Of a stretch of DNA of 64,000 bases, positions 41,001 to 48,450 are shown in pieces. Each line of letters begins with the position of its first letter. The stretch's first letter is position 1. Origin of the DNA: Mycolicibacterium sp. P9-22 (GTDB taxonomy: Bacteria > Actinomycetota > Actinomycetes > Mycobacteriales > Mycobacteriaceae); the NCBI RefSeq assembly GCF_008329585.1, contig NZ_NPKP01000005.1:62001-126000 (forward strand), given 5' to 3'. The notes under the pieces are model-generated. The model saw only the letters and a list, made by a program, of their open reading frames with translations, was not told where the DNA came from and made no database searches. Both the position numbers and the translations under genes were made by a program.

Positions 41001-41712
41001 ACAGTGAGGCGTCGCCGGGACCGAATCCCAGGATCTCCTGGACCTGCCAGTTGAGGCGTTCGCAGATCGCCTCGTGCCGAATCATCGCCCCCTTGGGTTT
41101 ACCGGTGGACCCCGAGGTGAAGATGACGTAGGCGAGTTGGCTGTCGTCGATGTCGACCACCGGGGCGCTGGCCGGCCGGTCGGCGAAAGCCCAGTTCTGC
41201 ACCTCGATTTCGATGGGGTGCGGGTCATCGGCGCGGCCATCGCCGGGAGCCACCAGCACCGCCGTGACCCGGGTGTCCGCCAGCACCTGACTGCGGCGCT
41301 CGGCGGGCCACTGCGGGTCCACGGGGACGAAGGCGCCCCCGGCGGCCAGGATCGCCAGCACCGCAATGACCATCTCGGTCGACCGCGGGACGGCGATGGC
41401 CACCACCTGCTCGTGGCGGACACCGAGGGTACGCAGATGGTCGGCGAGCTGATAGGCGCGGTCCGACAGCTCGCGGTAGGTCAGCCGGATTTCGGCCGGA
41501 CCATCTCCCGTCGCACCGCTCGCCCGGCTCACCACCGCCAGCGCGTCCGGTGTGCTGCGCGCCTGCTGCGCGAACAGTTCTGGCACGGTTGTCGTCGAGG
41601 CGGGCCAGGTGTCGTTGTTCCACTGGCGCAACAGATCCATGCGATCTTTCGGGCTCAGTCCGTCGGTACTTTCCCCCGTCGCTCCGCTCGCCCCGATCCC
41701 GGTCGTCGTCAT
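19201..41712 (-). CDS. Six-module non-ribosomal peptide synthetase for an exochelin-type siderophore
   Basis: A single 7503-residue synthetase. Domain order with approximate residues: A1 20-540, T1 S589, E1 620-1065; C1 1105-1540, A2 1555-2025, T2 2069; C2 2140-2580, A3 2600-3115, T3 3166, E2 3200-3640; C3 3685-4100, A4 4115-4605, T4 4649, E3 4690-5130; C4 5170-5600, A5 5620-6135, T5 6185; C5 6250-6690, A6 6700-7150, T6 7198, TE 7240-7503 with nucleophile S7333 (GWSFGG). The ATG overlaps the exporter stop (ATGA) and has GGAGAGGA upstream. Specificity residues predict fhOrn-betaAla-hOrn-Thr-hOrn-X with D residues at 1, 3 and 4. The first five match exochelin MS, made in M. smegmatis by FxbB/FxbC. 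The frame stays open 425 codons upstream, but that overlaps the exporter and is not coding here. Confidence 0.95.
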   Translation of the reverse strand: MTTTGIGASGATGESTDGLSPKDRMDLLRQWNNDTWPASTTTVPELFAQQARSTPDALAVVSRASGATGDGPAEIRLTYRELSDRAYQLADHLRTLGVRHEQVVAIAVPRSTEMVIAVLAILAAGGAFVPVDPQWPAERRSQVLADTRVTAVLVAPGDGRADDPHPIEIEVQNWAFADRPASAPVVDIDDSQLAYVIFTSGSTGKPKGAMIRHEAICERLNWQVQEILGFGPGDASLFKAPLSFDISINEVLLPLVSGGYVVIADPGGERDPQYLLDLIATEKVTFVYLVSSMLDVLLDLAEGTTLLSGLRHVWCGGEVLTPALFDRFRAQLSTTLYHGYGPAEATIGVSHVIYRDRAERIETSIGRPNPHTQLYVLDDDLHPVPVGEGGELYAAGFLLGRGYVNAPGLTGARFIANPFAEDGSRMYRTGDLARWTTDGVLEFLGRADNQVKIRGMRVELEEIEVILAAHPQVRHAAVILRKTPAGGAQLTGYALSTTGADADELRVWCADKLPEHMVPGTVLVLDEFPVTANGKIDRRALPVPAMAEPEDLVPATDSRVQAICDIFADLLGTPAVGADTDFFSLGGDSIAAMGLVSRARRAGLRIRPRDVLTLRTPAKLAAAIGDTAEVAVTAPIDATGDIEATPILAWLDEIGNGTHGFYQSVTLNTPAELTLPALTVMLDALLDCHDLLRARLGTPTGPAGLTVPLSGAPRAAEVLTRVEPTADAAAERDLAVARLDPAEGRMLQAVWLDCGAGQPGRLLLVVHHVVIDGVSLRVLAEDLQSAWTDVAAGRPIALAKPDTTFRQWSTELRAAAARGEFAADETFWLRTAHATDPQIGHRPLDPARDTVATEARLTMRIDAAVTARLLGPVPAAINGGVNDVLVTALAAAVAQWRGRPEALLLELEGHGREADHLGVAGDHLDLSRTVGWFTTLFPVVVDPGPAAWDELMAGGPALGAAVKSVKDQLRAVPRNGLSYGALRYLSATPRPDLVVTPQILFNYLGRFTAAGDAPWMLADAAVGEDRDPRMPLPRALEINAITVEGELEATFSWPTGVLDRDRVAALADLWTAALTAIAHSPAVTGPTPSDFPLVTVRQDDIDALPAPVTDVLPLSPLQAGIYFHSTYAATDPYVVQQIISYDGPVDPDRLRRAANTVIDRHPHLGAAFRALGDGTLIAAIGSTVPVAWRFEDLSGLAENESRRRVDEIAEQQRTEPFDLAAPPLMRYALVRLGQQRHVLVQTVHHIISDGWSVPIVLRELAALHDDPDTHRLPAPGSYRDFLDWVGQSVPDDGLAAWRTELDGIDEPTRLAQVLPRNRRADTGFGKVAIDIPDRLGSDLAEWAAAHGVTASAVISAAWGITLGRLTGRTDVVHGSTVSGRGGDIAGIDEMVGLLINTVPSRTTWTPGDTLASVIGRHAEAQAGLFEHHHVPLADIQQAIGVTDLFDTLLVIENYPAADDDTATIRVTGMDVVEAPHYPLTLMVRPGQHLQVALTHDRSILDGDAADGVLTLYRRVLDTVLTAGDAARCTDIEVLDEAARTAIQDAGTGAAGRTGTVLELFDNQLRRTPHAIALHDNTSRLSYRDVDDRSAALAGALVAAGVRRGDIVAVATGRSATMAIALLAVLRCGAAYLPVDPGYPSGRITHMLDDANPRVVLTDGSALPDHGIPTLGAEAVGEPYRDTAIDPEDAASIIYTSGSTGRPKGVISTHRALANRLAWARTAWSWDRDDIRVAKSSMSFIDGSTELLGALISGATTVIADDATAKDGAALAALVDEVAATQLLVVPSLGAALAEVAGTKLGSVRRWICSGEPLDIATVAALQRVSPDSEIINSYGSSEVAGDVLTGTVGGDVTLGRPVPGTRIHLLGPDLSPVPPGAVGEIYVGGAQLAPGYLGRPAGTADRFVADPFSTDGARLYRTGDLARWTPDWAVEYLGRADQQIKINGFRVELGEIEAALSVLPGVTAAVVTARGPRLDGYLVAGEVVDLDAIRVELASRLPAHMVPATLTVLDEIPLLPNGKRDRSALPEPARVGTHVAARTDRETLICATFAAVLGVDLVGIDDDFFALGGDSLLALRVVNRLAGAGVPVATSDLFRLRTARALDAAAVGTAPPAAVTEPVKPQTWHGLSDDELAALTATCPVEVAQVWPLSPLQEGVYYQCTYTDDVNTYLAQNVFDFDHHLDVDALRVAFAALLSRHDNLRAGFASDDLPRPVQYIGRNVSTAVELVDLSAMTEASATEHLAEVMRSDSEAPFDLRVPPLVRLTVIRLPDRGDRLLLTCHFLLWDGWSRELVLRELFALYNSGGLRGALPVDTATYADYLHWVDTQDRDASADAWSNALSGLAEPTLVAAQATGAEPAMPQRVYGELSAEVTALLDEHARHQHTTANTVLTAALGIVLGYETGTTDVVFGTTVAGRPPELPGVEHVIGQFLNTVPVRVAMAPDATVAELLRAVEDFRLDLMAHEYLGLGHITRACGHQQLFDSLYVLQNFLGEDTFTDFEQEQGIVGVDFVDTTHYPLTWVLTPGERLRIKLEHRPDVIGADRAAAMVDRLCRVVEALLTRPDSSLGALDLMLADEHAVRETQWRGAEHEIGEDTIAELLAERAGRCPEDTALVFGEQRLSYAELDGRINRLARLLIAHGARPEQVVALALPRSVDMVVALFAVLRTGAAYLPLERDYPLARLTGMLDDARPALLLCPESSTDLAAHQRGLGATVLSPDATTVIEALAQTSATPLSADELGAFAGPQRLEHPAYVIFTSGSTGRPKGVVTPYRGLTNMQLNHRAEIFDPAIAKAGGRRLRVAHTVSFSFDMSWEELLWLVEGHEVHICDEELRRDATALVAYCHRHAIDVINVTPSYAHHLFDEGLLDAGPSPVASLAPAKHAPTLVLLGGEAVSEEVWSRLRDQPGCTGYNLYGPTEYTINTLGGGTDDSATPTVGRPIWNTRAHILDAWLRPVRDGVLGELYIAGAGLARGYLNRPGLTADRFIADPYRPGGRMYRTGDLVARRADGSGILDFFGRSDDQVKIRGYRVELGEVSAALQALPGIRQAIVIARPGPSAATKQLVGYVVPESPSEPAELAAELRVALTEVLPDYMVPALYGVLDSVPLTVNGKLDTKALPEPVAPSAAAARGPRDPRESLLANIFAEVLGVPQVGIDDDFFTLGGDSISSIAVSGKARKAGLQLTPRDIFRRRTVAALAASVGDTVTDAPVADSGLGSITTTPMLAETAQSGTPLENFYQSMVLATPAGITTEQMELVLGAVIGGHDMLRARLERTGDDWTLTVPEVVPALVLTRRAGTATPDDVDAAAAALDPAGGTMVRAIWYTEAQQLLLVIHHLVIDGVSWRILTEDLARAWAEVTAGRAPLVDTVATSFRTWSQTIAAASFTDEIEHWNRTLATPDPDLGARPLDPAVDTAATVVHHSVSLPVEVSTALLARVPAAIYGGVNDVLLAGLSLALAQWRADRGHSGATATLLSLEGHGREGDLLPGDLDLSRTVGWFTSIYPVAVDPGAVAWDEVLAAGAPLAAATRAVKEQLRAVPNRGLGYGVLRYLDESGPIHVAAPQILFNYLGRFAGGAGRNWEAVATIGALREGVDNANPAMPLEINALAEDRSGGTVLTMTLSWPGGLIDTADIHELAGMWADALTALTRCTALAGHTPSDFGLIALSQDDLDDWRSLGDVEDVLPLSPLQEGMYLHSAFLDAGTDTYRVQQIAEITGPVDSEVLGASVAAVIDRHQALRSSFRELRDGRVAQVVWAHADVEFTVVDGDLEHIAAQQLSRTFTLSDAPLVRYTLVPLNDTEHRLIQTMHHIAADGWSYPVIFGDIVAHYNEGALPPVVATLRDHVETLIGSDNAAGRDTWAAVLDGVTPTALFGDNRDGIGEHRSVVRTLSPQLSAALTRTARERGVTVSTVLHGAWGLLLGRLLDRTRVVFGSTVSGRGGELAGTDSLVGLLINTLPVPMAWQHDTPITQVMASLQEQQSSLLDAQQLGLAELARLAGVREFFDTMVVVENFPATVTDVPDDPRAVTFTGFTGTDAPHYPLSFVAYLDDELGIEIKYDTDVVSAAEAHRYAEHVERILAAFAEHPDQRVGAIDLRTDTERARVAADRCRPGPDRTLIGTFTDVVRRSPDTVAVTCGAEHLTYAELDTRAGAVAAALAGLGVTAEAAVAVALPRSIELIVGMLGVLKAGGAYVPLDIDSPAARLRHIVTDSAPVCVLTDAPDLVPTGAADVLLFADAVRHDGAAPQVDTDADHTAYVLYTSGSTGVPKGVAVAHRQVAALFAGTAELFDFGPADVWTMFHSAAFDFSVWELWGALLHGGRLVLVEQAVARDPDRFLDLLAAERVTVLNQTPSAFYPLIDADRRMKPELALRHLVFGGEALDTRRLTGWYERHRDDTPRLVNMYGITETCVHVSFRPLAAADAAGVDSVIGGPIPGLQIHLLDSALQPVPTGVVGEIYIAGGQLARGYAGRPGLTATRFVANPFNADGERLYRSGDTAMWTETGELVYVGRSDQQVKVRGYRIELGEVESALAALPGVTNAAAAIHTDDTGRTRLLGYLVGRDTVDNAAARDELASRLPGYMMPSVLVTLPALPLTVNGKLDRAALPAPVESAAQPASVIGDGGAAGVLAALCTEILGSPVGIDDDFFTMGGDSIVAIQLVNRARRQGLRITPQQVFTARTPAALAEAAGTQTPQPETHDDPGPDLGEVMLTPIVQRLAELGGTVARLNQAELLRTPVGATAQQLESAVNAVLSRHDALRLRLHRPAPMLWSLETTAGEPLRLRHVDAVGCDDDTLRDLIAAESDAATDRLDPEAGIMLAAVWFDLGAQRQGRLLLVAHHLGMDAVSWRIVIDDLGDAYRDVRLGPVPTSLRSYARTVNENAQRTARLAEFEHWATTLAPGAELDPQTDTFGLTVGATRDHEIRLSVEDTVPLLSSVPAAANADVNETLIAALHIAVTRWRGHQSPLVLDLERHGRDGWGEELDLSRTVGWFTAIAPVRLDAAVGDHLAILKAVKERLRSVPDRGLGFGQLRYCNPRTAAALGRLPAPQLLFNYLGRWASDGEADWDSAPEVGALRVTPDPDLGTPYLLEINVICDETQDGPRLRATLTYPDGEFADAVTELAGHWSAVLREFGALGGGAPAALTPSDLELVELTQQQIDRVTESTDVQTIWPLSPLQEGVYFQARYSDAAVYIVQNVFDFADPVDTDAVRAAFSAVMRRNPVLRSGFRADDLPHPVAVIAENPDCVPEIIDISEQPPAAAQEKIAAITAEDRLRTFDIAAPPLARFTVIRTADIDRLIFSYHFLLLDGWSREQLLRELFAEYAAAARGSSTADLPEPQADFTDYLRWLAVQDRDESARQWGSALAELPAPTLLVPEAVGTAPTLALRLDFFLTEEQTARLTQTARDARVTLNAVISTALGLVLAYETGSEDVVFGSTVAGRPTDIDGIDSVIGLFLNTVPTRVRLRPHDTIAEALRAVQDNRLQLMDHEYLGLGDIQRAAGVQGALFDSLYVLQNFLGDDTFTDMETEHGIVGHDSIDASHYPLTWVASPGRRLWVKLEYRPDVVDRARAQRLLDRLQQIVLHLGAADLQAPLADIDPILPAEADSLAVLEDSTRHPLPEATVVDLLADRSGTAAGLTALVCGDDSIDYGRLDARLNQLAGVLAARGIGPGCTVALAIPRSTTAVVALFAVLRSGAAYLPLELDYPDDRLTVMLEDGRPAGVLTTRAMADRIAAVTPAGCPVLVLDDPDIAAEITAAPAVWDGYRAGLDEPAYVIYTSGSTGRPKGVLTPHRGLTNMHMNHREAIFAPAIARAGGRRLRIAHTVSFSFDMSWEELLWLIEGHEVHICDEELRRDATALVAYCHRHEIDVINVTPTYAQLLIEQGLLDGPSPVASLAPGEHAPVLVLLGGEAVSATVWNRLRDSDTSYGYNLYGPTEYTINTLGGGTDDSPTPTVGTPIWNTRGYILDAWLRPVPDGTPGELYIAGAGLARGYLRQPALSAARFVANPFQTVSGDEDSRMYRTGDLVVRRADGNLDFLGRTDDQVKIRGYRVELGDIEVALSAHPEVAQAAVIARPDPNTSGSHRLIGYLVPAAADADADLVRRVRSHLKGVLPGYMVPSAMATLDELPLTDNGKLNVRALPEVEHQRSASRAPQTATEEAMCTLFAEVLGLDDAGVDDDFFDLGGHSLISIRLINRVRAALGVEMSIRDVFDAPTAAELAARLDGKPQVIPRPELTAAIRPERIPASPAQQRLLLVDRLGGESAVAYNYPLAFRVRGELRLDALDAALSDVLTRHESLRTVFDEDDGQYHQRILPAGTRAPLEVIDAAAAAIDNLIGVAVRRPFDLSTEIPLRVSIFRTDPREHTVVVLLHHIATDEWSDGPFLTDLNLAYAARVAGAGATLPALPVQYADYTLWQRELLQRLGGQQREFWRDALAGAPDELALPTDRPRPARPSGAGGILHVDIPAHTAAALRDTAIRHQVSPLMVLHTGVATLLHRLGAGDDIVVGTPVAGRDEADLNDVIGFFVNTLVLRADVSGNPTFEELMSRVRTADLAAFAHQELPFDQLVELLNPPRVAGRNPLFNVFVGYHLRDGGGADMFGLPTQWSEPPVAAAMFDLGFTLIDDRAGGEATIMAEFSADLFDENSVRTLAQRLAGVLTALTRDPATRIGAVALIDDAERHALLVARNDTDHDAPAIGLGVLVSRQAGITPDAVAVRFEGDELSYAELDAWSDRLAATLGAPAGTVVGVSLPRSTELVVALVAVAKSGAAFLPLDPDYPQDRLQYMVNDAKPATVLDNPALIRVVRGEPNRPPLPAVDPAAWAYVLYTSGSTGRPKGVSVAHAGIVNRIAWLQDAYPLTSRDRMLVKTPISFDTSVWEVFWPLSVGATLVIAKPGGHRDPAYLADMVVSEGVTAVDFVPSMLELFLDEPRSAQCTTLTRVTVGGEALPDELATRFGNALRVPLHNLYGPTEAAVDVLGWTADGGPVALGVPGWNVRAYVLDGYLAPVPDGTPGELYLAGVQLADGYLHRHGLTAERFVADPFDHGARMYRTGDVVRWRRDGQLEYLGRSDDQIKLRGVRIEPAEIETVLAAHPGVASARVVVRNDRLVAYYLPVGEQVALREHAAAALPVHMVPSAYVALTEFPLTPSGKLDRNALPEPQITAGTGRPPQTSQQQRLCTLFGAVLGLDVTSIDEDFFALGGHSLLLVRLAAAIRHEFGADVAVADLMLTPTVADIALLLSGETERGAASLAAVLPLRTGGSRPPLFCVHPASGLSWQFAGLKKFVPESVPLYGLQSPLFETGRLPETIVGLATEYADAVERVAPTGPVRLLGWSFGGSVALLIAQELRRRGREVGFVGMLDARTDTAEDGEFDATAVLGGLLREMGFAVDAGARLGVADAVALVRDSGDAIAMLDDARIAQVIENYVAAERFTAGADYGRYDGDVFFVDAAILEMDLAGVASQQWRAHVGGRLQVVSVDCRHSELMDAATLEHLGPLIGEQLVR
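24026..24052. repeat. Dispersed GC-rich repeat, in-frame copy in module 5
   Basis: GGGGCGAGCGAAGCGACGGG plus GGAAGG. It encodes the loop SPVASLAPG just before the VLVLLGGEA strand of A5. Related copies are at 33077-33102 (module 3, same loop), 41673-41694 and 41505-41527 (N-terminal part of module 1, opposite orientation) and 2313-2402 (GntR tail). Confidence 0.75.
24125..24200. repeat. 76-bp exact repeat, copy in the module-5 adenylation domain
   Basis: Identical base for base to 33179-33254 in module 3, with further long matches on either side (for example CAGCTCCTCCCACGACATGT just downstream). The repeat lies in the part of the A domain that includes specificity positions, and third-codon positions are identical too, pointing to recent duplication or gene conversion. 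Confidence 0.9.
26290..30750 (-). other. NRPS module 4: C-A-T-E, predicted D-(allo)threonine
   Basis: Specificity residues D-F-W-N-V-G-M-V-H-K differ from the threonine code DFWNIGMVHK only by Val for Ile. Condensation motif HHIAADGWS. Carrier FFTMGGDSI and an epimerase with [10 protein letters not shown]; epimerising the alpha carbon of L-Thr gives D-allo-Thr, the residue of exochelin MS. Confidence 0.85.
33077..33102. repeat. Dispersed GC-rich repeat, in-frame copy in module 3
   Basis: GGGGCAAGCGAAGCGACGGG plus AGAAGG, encoding SPVASLAPA in the same A-domain loop as the copy at 24026; the two probably share the C-A duplication. Confidence 0.75.
33179..33254. repeat. 76-bp exact repeat, copy in the module-3 adenylation domain
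   Basis: Partner of 24125-24200, same orientation, 9054 bp apart. Recombination between the copies would delete three modules' worth of coding sequence in frame. Confidence 0.9.
35390..38440 (-). other. NRPS module 2: C-A-T, predicted beta-alanine
   Basis: The core normally reading FDxS is FIDGSTE, so Asp235, which binds the alpha-amino group of ordinary substrates, is replaced by Ile and the acid moves one place. The read-out I-D-T-L-I-S-S-G-D-K fits the beta-alanine pattern VDxVISxGDK. No epimerase follows, as expected for an achiral residue. The condensation domain has [10 protein letters not shown] panD gene in the same locus supplies the substrate. Confidence 0.82.
38440..41712 (-). other. 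NRPS module 1: A-T-E, predicted D-N5-formyl-N5-hydroxyornithine
   Basis: Initiation module without a condensation domain. Specificity residues read by alignment to GrsA are D-I-N-Y-W-G-G-I-G-K, the code I know for N5-formyl-N5-hydroxyornithine (pyoverdine synthetases). Formylation must therefore occur on the free amino acid, consistent with the stand-alone formyltransferase at 45619. The carrier serine is in [10 protein letters not shown], the form that precedes epimerases, and the epimerase has HHVVIDGVS and RTVGWFT. Confidence 0.85.
41673..41694. repeat. Dispersed GC-rich repeat near the NRPS start
   Basis: CCCCCGTCGCTCCGCTCGCC plus CC, within the first 13 codons of the synthetase (encoding GASGATGES). 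A weaker copy at 41505-41527 encodes ASGATGDG. Same core as the tandem repeat at 2313-2402, also found in coding sequence. Confidence 0.75.
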
Positions 41713-43517
41713 GCGCGCGTCCTCTCCGCATCCGTGTGATGCGCGGCCCAGGCGCGCCAGAGTTGGGCGTAACGTCCGTGCACCGCGAGCAGTTCGTCGT
41801 GGGTTCCTTCTTCGACGATGTCGCCGTGCGCCATCACCACGATCCGATCGGCGGTGGCGGCCTGGGTCAGCCGGTGCGCGACGACCAGGGTCGTGCGGCC
41901 CGCGGTGACGGCGGCTGCGGCGCGTTCCAGATCGCGGGCGCCGAGGCTGCCGGCCTCGGCGGTGGCCTCGTCGAGGATCGCCACCGTCGGATCGAGCAGC
42001 AGCAGGCGCGCCAGTGCCAGTTGTTGCGCCTGCGCCGCGGTGAGCTCGTGCCCGCCTTCGCCGACCACGGTGTGCACACCGTTCTCCAGCGCGGCTGTCC
42101 ATTCCGCCGCGCCGACGGTTTCCAGTGCCGCAAGGATTTCGGCGTCGGTGGCTTCGGGTTGGGCCAACCGTAGGTCGTCGGCGAGCGGGCCCGCGAAGAC
42201 GTGCACATCCTGGCTGATGATCGCCACATGCCTGCGTCGCTGCTCGGCGGTGAAGCCGTCCAGCGGTGCGCCGCCGATCCGGACATCGCCGTGCTGCTGG
42301 GTCAGCACGCCCGCGGCGATACCGGCCACCGTCGACTTGCCGGCTCCCGTCGAGCCGACGAGGGCCACCCGCTGCCCGGGCTGCACCCGGATGGTGACAC
42401 CGTGCAGCACCGGATGTTCGCCGTCGTAGCTGAATTCGAGGTCGGTGAGATCCAGCGAGCCGTCGCGCGGTTCCGCGCCCGCGGTGGTTGCCGCCGTCGG
42501 TTGCGGGATGCTGACCAGTCCGACCAGACGGGCCAGGCTGGCCCCTGCGTCCTGCGCTTCGTCGACGGTGAACAGCAGCATGCTGATCGGGCCGAACAGC
42601 CGATGGAACAGCAGTGCGGCGGCGGTGGTCTGACCGACGGTGATCGAGCCGTGCTGCACCAGCCAGTAGCCGGCGACCAGAATGACTGAGAGCCCGATGA
42701 ATTCGGCACGGTTGATGCGGCCCACGAACCGGGTGAAGAAGGTGAAGACGCCGATCGAGATGTCCCGGACCCGCGCCGAGGCGTTCTCGATACCGTCTGT
42801 GTGCACGGTGTGCACGTGATAGGCGTGCACGGTGGGGGCACCCAGCATGCTCTCCATCAGCACCTGGGAGCGCTCGGCGATGACCCGACGTTCCTCGGCA
42901 TAACGCGGTGCCGAACGCGGCAGATACCAGCGCAGCGCCAGCAGGTAGAACGGGATCGAGACCGCACCGGCCAGCGCGAGCCGCCAATCCAGCCCGAGCA
43001 TCGACACCAGGGTCAGGGCCGCCAGCATCAGCGCCGAGAACATCGTCGGGAAGACGTCGGTCACCGCCTTGGCGATGGTCGCCACGTCGGTGCTGACCCG
43101 GGACAGCAGGTCGCCGCGGCCCACCCGCTCCACGGTGGTGGAGGGCAGCATCAGGGCACGGTCCACCCCCGCCTCACGCAGATCGGCGAGCATGACCGCA
43201 CCGAGGCGTCCGATGAGATAGTTCGAGACACCGGTCGCCACACCGCCGACGAGGGCGGCGGCTCCGAGTATCACGGCGATGGTGACGATGACCGAGGACG
43301 GCGATCCGTCGATGATGCGGTCGACGAGCACACCCAGCACGTAGACCGGCAGGACCGCGGCGGCGGCGGCGAGAATTCCGACCAGGGTGGTGGCGCTCAA
43401 CGCCCCGAGACGGCCGCGCAGTTCACGCCGCAGCCACGTCCAGGTCTCGCGACCGGTGGCGACGGGCAGGATCTCGGCGCTCATCGTGGTCGTCGGCTCT
43501 TCGCCCGGGAGGCTCAT
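41709..43517 (-). CDS. ABC half-exporter, consensus ATPase half (siderophore export)
   Basis: A 602-residue protein with an N-terminal six-helix exporter domain (about 35-330) and a C-terminal ATPase. The ATPase has intact Walker [11 protein letters not shown]-loop IISQD, Walker [10 protein letters not shown] and the switch His (VVAHRL), but its signature motif is LTAAQ instead of LSGGQ. It overlaps the preceding half-exporter and the NRPS by four bases each (ATGA), so the exporter and synthetase are made together. Position and type match the ExiT-like exporters of the M. smegmatis exochelin locus. It most likely forms a heterodimer with the protein at 43514-45355 and exports the peptide across the inner membrane. 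Confidence 0.9.
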   Translation of the reverse strand: MSLPGEEPTTTMSAEILPVATGRETWTWLRRELRGRLGALSATTLVGILAAAAAVLPVYVLGVLVDRIIDGSPSSVIVTIAVILGAAALVGGVATGVSNYLIGRLGAVMLADLREAGVDRALMLPSTTVERVGRGDLLSRVSTDVATIAKAVTDVFPTMFSALMLAALTLVSMLGLDWRLALAGAVSIPFYLLALRWYLPRSAPRYAEERRVIAERSQVLMESMLGAPTVHAYHVHTVHTDGIENASARVRDISIGVFTFFTRFVGRINRAEFIGLSVILVAGYWLVQHGSITVGQTTAAALLFHRLFGPISMLLFTVDEAQDAGASLARLVGLVSIPQPTAATTAGAEPRDGSLDLTDLEFSYDGEHPVLHGVTIRVQPGQRVALVGSTGAGKSTVAGIAAGVLTQQHGDVRIGGAPLDGFTAEQRRRHVAIISQDVHVFAGPLADDLRLAQPEATDAEILAALETVGAAEWTAALENGVHTVVGEGGHELTAAQAQQLALARLLLLDPTVAILDEATAEAGSLGARDLERAAAAVTAGRTTLVVAHRLTQAATADRIVVMAHGDIVEEGTHDELLAVHGRYAQLWRAWAAHHTDAERTRA

Positions 43518-45355
43518 CGCAGCACCGCCGATCGGTACTCCGTGCGCTCCAACAACTCGTCGTGGGTTCCCTCGACCGTCACCCGACCTTCGTCCACCAA
43601 CACCACCCGGTCCGCGATGGCCAGCAGGGCCGGGCTGCAGGTGACGATCACGGTGGTGAACGGGCCGGCATTCCCACCGTGACGCAGTTCCGCGATGCCC
43701 TGCGCCACCGCGCTTTCGGTCACCGCGTCGACGGCGGTCGTCGGTTCGTGCAGCACCAGTACGGGCGCGGCCTGCAGCAGTGCGCGCGCCAGCGTCAACC
43801 GCTGACGCTGACCGCCGGACAGGCTCGATCCGCGTTCGGTGACGCTGTGGTCGAGTCCATCGTGGTGGACGTCGATGACATCGACGGCGCTGGATGCGTG
43901 CAGGGCCGCGGTCAGCGCGTCCGGATCGAAGCCGCCTACGGTCAGATTGCTGCGCACCGAACCGGTGAACAGGTCGGCCCGGTGCGGTTCCACCAGCAGC
44001 GCGCGGCGGGCCTCCCCGAGTGCGAGATCCTCCAACCGCGTATCGCCGAGCCGTATCTCGCCGCTGTACTCGGCGCGGGCCAGCTGCCCGGACAGCACCG
44101 CGATCATTGCTTCGGCATCGCTGAGACGGGTGGCCACCACTGCGACCAACTGCCCGGCCTCGACAGCCAGCGTGATGTCCTGCAGGCTGCCGTGGCGCAC
44201 CCCGTCCAGCACGACGCCGTGCGGACCGGGCCCGAGTGCGGCGGTGCCGGGTGACAGCGCGAACCGTGCGTCCTCGATCCAGCCCACCCGCTCGGCCGAC
44301 GCCCGCGCCTCGGCGATCCAGCTCGGGACCTCGGCCATGGTGCCGAACGGTTCGAGTAGGAACTGGGCGAGTCCGATGACGGTGATGAGCTGACCGACCG
44401 TGATATCGCCGCGCAGCGCGAACCAGCCTGCGAGCACGGCGATCCCCACTGCCAGCAGCGCACTGAGCGAGGTCGAGAAGCCCAGGTACACCCCTTGGGT
44501 GCGGGCCGCCCGGACACTGGCGGTCATCGCCTCCCTGCTGACCTTGCGGTAGCGCGCGGACGCGGCCCGCTCGGCGCCGATCCCACGCAGCGGACGCAGC
44601 CCGGCGATCAGATCCGCCGACATCGCCGTCGCCTCACCGGCCGCCTCCTGCTGTTCGGCGACGCGGCGCGTGATCACCGGTCCCCCGAAATGCAGGACGA
44701 ACAGAATGAGCGGGGTCCCCAGCAGCACCGCCAGTCCGAGCGGAATGTCGATGGTGAGCAACACCGTTGCGCACACCGCGACGGCGGTGACCGCGCCCGC
44801 GATGCGCGGGATGTAGTCCAGCAGGTACGACACGTTGTCGGCATCGGTACTGGCGATCGACAGCAGTTCCCCGGTGCGCTGCGAGGTCCGCAGACGCCGG
44901 GGGTCGAGAATCCTGGCCGCCAGGTCGATGCGCAGCTGATGACCCTCGGTCGCGATCGCGCGCATCAGGTGCCGCGCACCGAGGCGGTAGCACATGGTCA
45001 GTGCCACGAACAGCACGGCCAGTACGCCCACCCAGATCAGCAGTTGCACGGCATCACCGGGCTTCACCGCCCGGTCGATGAGAACGCCGATGAGCACCGG
45101 CACCATCGCCTCACACAGCTGATGGCCGCAGATCAGCAATGACCCACTGGTCAGCAGGCGCGCGTTGCGGGTGACGGTGCGCCACAGGATGGCGGCGCCG
45201 GTACGGGTGCGCTCCGCATTCCCGGCACTCTGGGCGCCGGCCTCCGCGGCTACGATGGGCTGTCGCCCTGCACCGGGATGCCCGCGGCGGCCATTCGCTC
45301 GCGAAGGCTCTTGGGCCGCATATCCGTCCAGTTCAGCTCGACATAGTCCAGACAT
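43514..45355 (-). CDS. ABC half-exporter, degenerate ATPase half (siderophore export)
   Basis: A protein of up to 613 residues: exporter membrane domain (about 65-350) and a C-terminal ATPase that has lost key residues. The Walker A position reads [14 protein letters not shown] (no GKS/T), the Q-loop Gln is Glu, Walker B is VLVLHEP (Asp to His) and the switch His is Cys/Ser (VTCSPAL), yet the signature LSGGQ is perfect. It therefore complements its neighbour, giving one good and one dead ATP site. The start is uncertain. The ATG at 45355 lies 106 bp inside mbtH, no in-frame ATG or GTG follows before the first membrane helix, and a CTG start after the mbtH stop is possible. Confidence 0.88.
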   Translation of the reverse strand: MSGLCRAELDGYAAQEPSRANGRRGHPGAGRQPIVAAEAGAQSAGNAERTRTGAAILWRTVTRNARLLTSGSLLICGHQLCEAMVPVLIGVLIDRAVKPGDAVQLLIWVGVLAVLFVALTMCYRLGARHLMRAIATEGHQLRIDLAARILDPRRLRTSQRTGELLSIASTDADNVSYLLDYIPRIAGAVTAVAVCATVLLTIDIPLGLAVLLGTPLILFVLHFGGPVITRRVAEQQEAAGEATAMSADLIAGLRPLRGIGAERAASARYRKVSREAMTASVRAARTQGVYLGFSTSLSALLAVGIAVLAGWFALRGDITVGQLITVIGLAQFLLEPFGTMAEVPSWIAEARASAERVGWIEDARFALSPGTAALGPGPHGVVLDGVRHGSLQDITLAVEAGQLVAVVATRLSDAEAMIAVLSGQLARAEYSGEIRLGDTRLEDLALGEARRALLVEPHRADLFTGSVRSNLTVGGFDPDALTAALHASSAVDVIDVHHDGLDHSVTERGSSLSGGQRQRLTLARALLQAAPVLVLHEPTTAVDAVTESAVAQGIAELRHGGNAGPFTTVIVTCSPALLAIADRVVLVDEGRVTVEGTHDELLERTEYRSAVLR

Positions 45356-45504
45356 GCCTGGCGGCCGGCCTGGCCATCAGCGCCGAAGGCGATGGACCAG
45401 CCCCCGGGGACCTGTTTGAAGGTTGGCCACAGGGAGTGCTGGTCCTCGTCGTTGACGAGGACGTAGAAGGTGGCTGTTTCATCGTCAAAGGGATTGCCCG
45501 ACAC
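45250..45504 (-). CDS. MbtH-like protein (NRPS adenylation-domain chaperone)
   Basis: An 84-residue MbtH-family protein with the diagnostic [10 protein letters not shown], then PGGW and the C-terminal [13 protein letters not shown]. Such proteins bind adenylation domains and are often needed for their solubility and activity. It is the first gene of the minus-strand siderophore run and overlaps the possible start of the first half-exporter. Control is probably by iron through the box at 45576-45594. Confidence 0.93.
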   Translation of the reverse strand: MSGNPFDDETATFYVLVNDEDQHSLWPTFKQVPGGWSIAFGADGQAGRQACLDYVELNWTDMRPKSLRERMAAAGIPVQGDSPS

Positions 45505-45575
45505 AAACTCTCCTCAGCAATTACGCGGCTGTCGGCGCACCCCCAGCGCGCCCGCCCGAACCATTCGACACTACC

Positions 45576-45594
45576 AAAGGTTAGGCTTCCCAAT
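45576..45594. promoter_or_regulatory. IdeR-like iron box between mbtH and fxbA
   Basis: In the 114-bp divergent spacer, AAAGGTTAGGCTTCCCAAT matches 13 of 19 positions of the IdeR consensus TTAGGTTAGGCTAACCTAA, including an unbroken nine-base core GGTTAGGCT. IdeR with iron(II) would repress both the fxbA transcript and the MbtH-exporter-NRPS transcript from one site. Confidence 0.7.
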
Positions 45595-45618
45595 GTAAGC
45601 CACATATGAAGGGGAGTC

Positions 45619-46563
45619 ATGCGGGTAGCAATGTTCGGGTATCAGACCTGGGGTCACAAGACCCTGGAAGCCCTCATCAAGTCGTCTCATGACGTCGTCC
45701 TTGTGGTCACTCACCCACCGAGTGATCAACCATATGAATCGATTTGGTCGGATTCCGTCGAAGAACTGGCCCGGGACAACGGTATCCCGGTATACCTGGC
45801 CCAGCGGCCGGACAGTGCACTGATCGAGCGCGTCCGCGACGCGGGTCCCGACATCATGGTCGCCAACAACTGGCGGACCTGGCTGCCGCGCGAACTTTTC
45901 GACCTGCCACCGCACGGGACGCTCAACCTGCACGATTCGCTGCTGCCGAAGTTCACCGGGTTCTCCCCCGTGATCTGGGCAATGATCAGCGGCGCCAACG
46001 AAGTTGGGCTCACCGCGCACCGGATGGACGACGAGCTGGACACCGGGGACATCGTCTCGCAACGGTCCATCCCGATCGGCGATCAGGACACCGGTACCGA
46101 GCTGGTACGCGCCACCATCGACCTCATTCCCGAGGTGCTGGTCGAGTCGCTGGACCTCATCGAGCGCGGCGCTGCTTCGTGGACCGCCCAGAATCTCGAT
46201 GATCGCACCTTCTTCCACAAGCGCTCGGCGCGCGACAGCATCATCGACTGGCGGTGGTCTGCAGCAGAATTGGATCGTTTCGTACGCGCACTGTCGGACC
46301 CGTACCCGAATGCCGTCACGTATTACCGCGGGCAGCGGATCCGGGTGATCAAGGCCGCGGTCTCGCGCTACCGCTACGGCGGCACCCCCGGACGGGTGTT
46401 CATCGCCGAGGACGACGGCATGGTGATCGTGGCCGGCGCCGATGCCCACCGCGGGCAGGATCGGGGCCTGGTGATCCAGCGCGTCCGGCTCGATGACGGC
46501 ACCGAGTTGCCGGCGTTGGACTTCTTCGGCCGTGGTGGCGGTTACCTGACCGACCGTCCGTGA
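45619..46563 (+). CDS. fxbA: Formyltransferase for N5-hydroxyornithine (FxbA-like)
   Basis: A 314-residue protein related to methionyl-tRNA and GAR formyltransferases. The catalytic Asn-His-Asp set is N103 and H105 in TLNLHDSLLPKFTGFSP and D141 in DELDTGDI. It would transfer the formyl group of N10-formyl-tetrahydrofolate to N5-hydroxyornithine, giving the substrate of NRPS module 1. The start is supported by AAGGGGAG upstream. It is divergent from mbtH across an iron box and convergent with the N-hydroxylase gene, with a hairpin between. FxbA is the first known exochelin biosynthesis gene in M. smegmatis. Confidence 0.92.
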   Translation: MRVAMFGYQTWGHKTLEALIKSSHDVVLVVTHPPSDQPYESIWSDSVEELARDNGIPVYLAQRPDSALIERVRDAGPDIMVANNWRTWLPRELFDLPPHGTLNLHDSLLPKFTGFSPVIWAMISGANEVGLTAHRMDDELDTGDIVSQRSIPIGDQDTGTELVRATIDLIPEVLVESLDLIERGAASWTAQNLDDRTFFHKRSARDSIIDWRWSAAELDRFVRALSDPYPNAVTYYRGQRIRVIKAAVSRYRYGGTPGRVFIAEDDGMVIVAGADAHRGQDRGLVIQRVRLDDGTELPALDFFGRGGGYLTDRP

Positions 46564-46572
46564 ACGCGAGGC

Positions 46573-46598
46573 AGCGGGGTTGGAACTCCAACCCCGCT
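46573..46598. terminator. Bidirectional hairpin between fxbA and the ornithine hydroxylase gene
   Basis: Perfect inverted repeat AGCGGGGTTGGA-AC-TCCAACCCCGCT in the 64-bp convergent spacer. There is no clear U-tract on either side, but position and stem strength suit a terminator for both genes. Confidence 0.75.
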
Positions 46599-46627
46599 AC
46601 CGCGCAATCGGTTTCACACCGATGAAG

Positions 46628-47965
46628 TCAGCTGCCGACGGCCAGCTCGTGGGTCTGTCTGCTCACCCCCACATGCTGGGCGATCGAGTCGACGATCTCA
46701 CCGGACCGAACCGCGATGTTCGACAGTAGCGATGAGCTCAGACCGTGCGTGTGCTCGGTCCCGCCCTGCAGATAGATGGCACCGGAGATCTCCCGCGAGA
46801 CGCGGAGCCGGTAGTCGCGGGTCAATTCCGGCCGGTCCGCCCCCAGCTCGCCGATCTCGTAGAGATCACCGAGCATGTCCGGCAACGGCATCGGGACAAA
46901 TCCGGTGGCGTAGACGACGGCATCACAGTCCAGCACCTCGACCGTGCGGGTCGGATGATGCTCGATCGACACCCGCACCCCGGTGCCGTGTTCCACGGCG
47001 CTCTGCACGCCGGACGCGCCGCGGAAGAACAACCGGCGTTTACCCGCGACCCGCTCGGCGTACTCGCGGGTGTAGAGCTCCTCGATCAAGGGCAGATCGA
47101 CACACGAGTAGTTCGTTGCGCGGTGGTAATCGATGAGACGCTGCCGCACAGTCGTTTCCGCGGCATAGAAGTCGTCAACCGCGGCCGGATCGAAGACCCG
47201 GTTCGCGTACGGACTGTCGTCGGCCGGGCTGTATCCGTACTTGGCGAACACCCCGTGCACTTCGGCATCCGGGTAGTTGACATGCAGATAGTCGGTGACC
47301 TCGGCTGCGCTCTGGCCGGCTCCCACCACCACGAATCGGTTGTGATTGGTCGAAGGTACATTCGCGATCTTCGACAGCAATTCGTGATTGTGGAACTGCC
47401 GCGCAGTCTCGGTGACACCGGGAGGAAGCTGCGCCTGCAGTCCGCCGGCAAGAACCACCGTCCGGGCCCGCACGGTATTCCTGGCGAGATCGCCGGCCCG
47501 CTCGACATCGATTGCCAGGCAGTCACCGTCCTCACGGACCGCTACGGCTTTACTGCTGTAATGCACGACGGCGTCCACCTGGTCGGCGGCCCACTCCAGG
47601 TAGTCGTGAAATTCCAGACGGGTCGGAAAGAACGTCTGGTGGTTGATGAAGTCACTGAGCCGGCCCCGCTCGGTCACGTAGTTCAGGAATGTGTACCGGC
47701 TCTGCACATTGCGCTGACTCGCCAGATCCTTCAGGAACGAGATCTGCATGGTGGTGCCCGGAATCAGCATGCCGGTGTGCCAACCGAATTCAGGCTTCGT
47801 CTCGATGAACTCGGCCGTTATCCGCCGCTGCGGCGGGTGAACCTCGTTGTATTCTTCGATCGCAATTGCCAAACCGAGGTTCGATGGTCCAAAGCCCACT
47901 CCAACGACGTCGAGTATGTCGTCAACACCGTTGCTGTGTTTGCCATTTGTCGGCATTGTTGACAT
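46628..47965 (-). CDS. L-ornithine N5-monooxygenase (siderophore hydroxylase)
   Basis: A 445-residue flavoprotein of the PvdA/SidA/IucD family that hydroxylates the side-chain amine of ornithine using NADPH and oxygen. Motifs: FAD site VVGVGFGPSNLGLA (about 20-33), substrate-region TTMQISFLKDL, NADPH site VVVGAGQSAAEV (212-223), DAVVYATGF and the C-terminal HGLSSSLLSNIAVR. It provides hydroxyornithine for modules 1 (after formylation), 3 and 5. Its ATG shares one base with the panD stop (TGATG), so the two are co-translated. Confidence 0.93.
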   Translation of the reverse strand: MSTMPTNGKHSNGVDDILDVVGVGFGPSNLGLAIAIEEYNEVHPPQRRITAEFIETKPEFGWHTGMLIPGTTMQISFLKDLASQRNVQSRYTFLNYVTERGRLSDFINHQTFFPTRLEFHDYLEWAADQVDAVVHYSSKAVAVREDGDCLAIDVERAGDLARNTVRARTVVLAGGLQAQLPPGVTETARQFHNHELLSKIANVPSTNHNRFVVVGAGQSAAEVTDYLHVNYPDAEVHGVFAKYGYSPADDSPYANRVFDPAAVDDFYAAETTVRQRLIDYHRATNYSCVDLPLIEELYTREYAERVAGKRRLFFRGASGVQSAVEHGTGVRVSIEHHPTRTVEVLDCDAVVYATGFVPMPLPDMLGDLYEIGELGADRPELTRDYRLRVSREISGAIYLQGGTEHTHGLSSSLLSNIAVRSGEIVDSIAQHVGVSRQTHELAVGS

Positions 47966-48372
47966 CAGGCTCCCGCCATCTGGTTGATCGCGCCGGGCAC
48001 CGGCTCGGAAGGATCGGAACCGAGAGCCACGATGCGGTTGTGCTCGTCGACGTGCACGACCCGAGGGGCGTGGGCACCTACGCTGCGCTCCTCGACGGTT
48101 CGGAATGACATGATGATGACCAGATCGCCCGGGTTGATCAGATGTGCCGCGGCACCGTTGATTCCGATGACCCCGGATCCGGCTTCGCCGGTGATCGCAT
48201 AGGTGGTCAGGCGCGCCCCGTTGGTGATGTCGACGACGTCGACCTGTTCGCCTTCGAGGATATCGGCGGCGCGCATCAGGTTCTCATCGATGGTGATCGA
48301 ACCGACGTAGTGCAGATCGGCTTGAGTGACAGTGGCGCGATGCACCTTGCCCCCCAACATGGTTCGGAACAC
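47965..48372 (-). CDS. panD: Aspartate 1-decarboxylase (PanD), siderophore-locus copy
   Basis: Pyruvoyl enzyme converting aspartate to beta-alanine. From the GTG at 48372 the protein is 135 residues, begins [29 protein letters not shown], and has the self-cleavage pair G24-S25 at the position I recall for mycobacterial Pan[22 protein letters not shown] follows. The GTG start is supported by GGAGGG just upstream and by length; the open frame to 48417 is not needed. Housekeeping PanD serves pantothenate synthesis. Here it is coupled to the ornithine hydroxylase and next to an NRPS with a beta-alanine module, so it most likely feeds the siderophore. Confidence 0.9.
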   Translation of the reverse strand: MFRTMLGGKVHRATVTQADLHYVGSITIDENLMRAADILEGEQVDVVDITNGARLTTYAITGEAGSGVIGINGAAAHLINPGDLVIIMSFRTVEERSVGAHAPRVVHVDEHNRIVALGSDPSEPVPGAINQMAGA

Positions 48373-48431
48373 GAGTCCCTCCAGCGCTTGTTGAGTTGGA
48401 TCCCCACAGACTGCCAATTCAGTCGCGAAGG

Positions 48432-48450
48432 GTAGGTTAACCTAACGTCA
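48432..48450. promoter_or_regulatory. IdeR-like iron box overlapping a leaderless promoter
   Basis: GTAGGTTAACCTAACGTCA matches 14 of 19 IdeR consensus positions and contains the perfect palindrome TAGGTTAACCTA. TAACCT (48438-48443) has the TANNNT form of a mycobacterial -10 element and lies exactly 12 to 7 bases before the A of the lipoprotein ATG at 48450, predicting a leaderless mRNA whose promoter is covered by the repressor. The same box lies about 60 bp upstream of the divergent panD start. Confidence 0.7.

Noticed and set aside
41713..42987. Open frame extending the NRPS by 425 codons upstream
   Set aside because: It is antiphase to the ABC exporter gene, whose motifs are intact, and the extension is Arg/Gly/His-rich junk. 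The ATG at 41712 has a ribosome site and an ATGA overlap.
48361..48417. Upstream extension of panD
   Set aside because: The GTG at 48372 has GGAGGG immediately before it and aligns with known PanD N-termini; the longer form adds residues without similarity.
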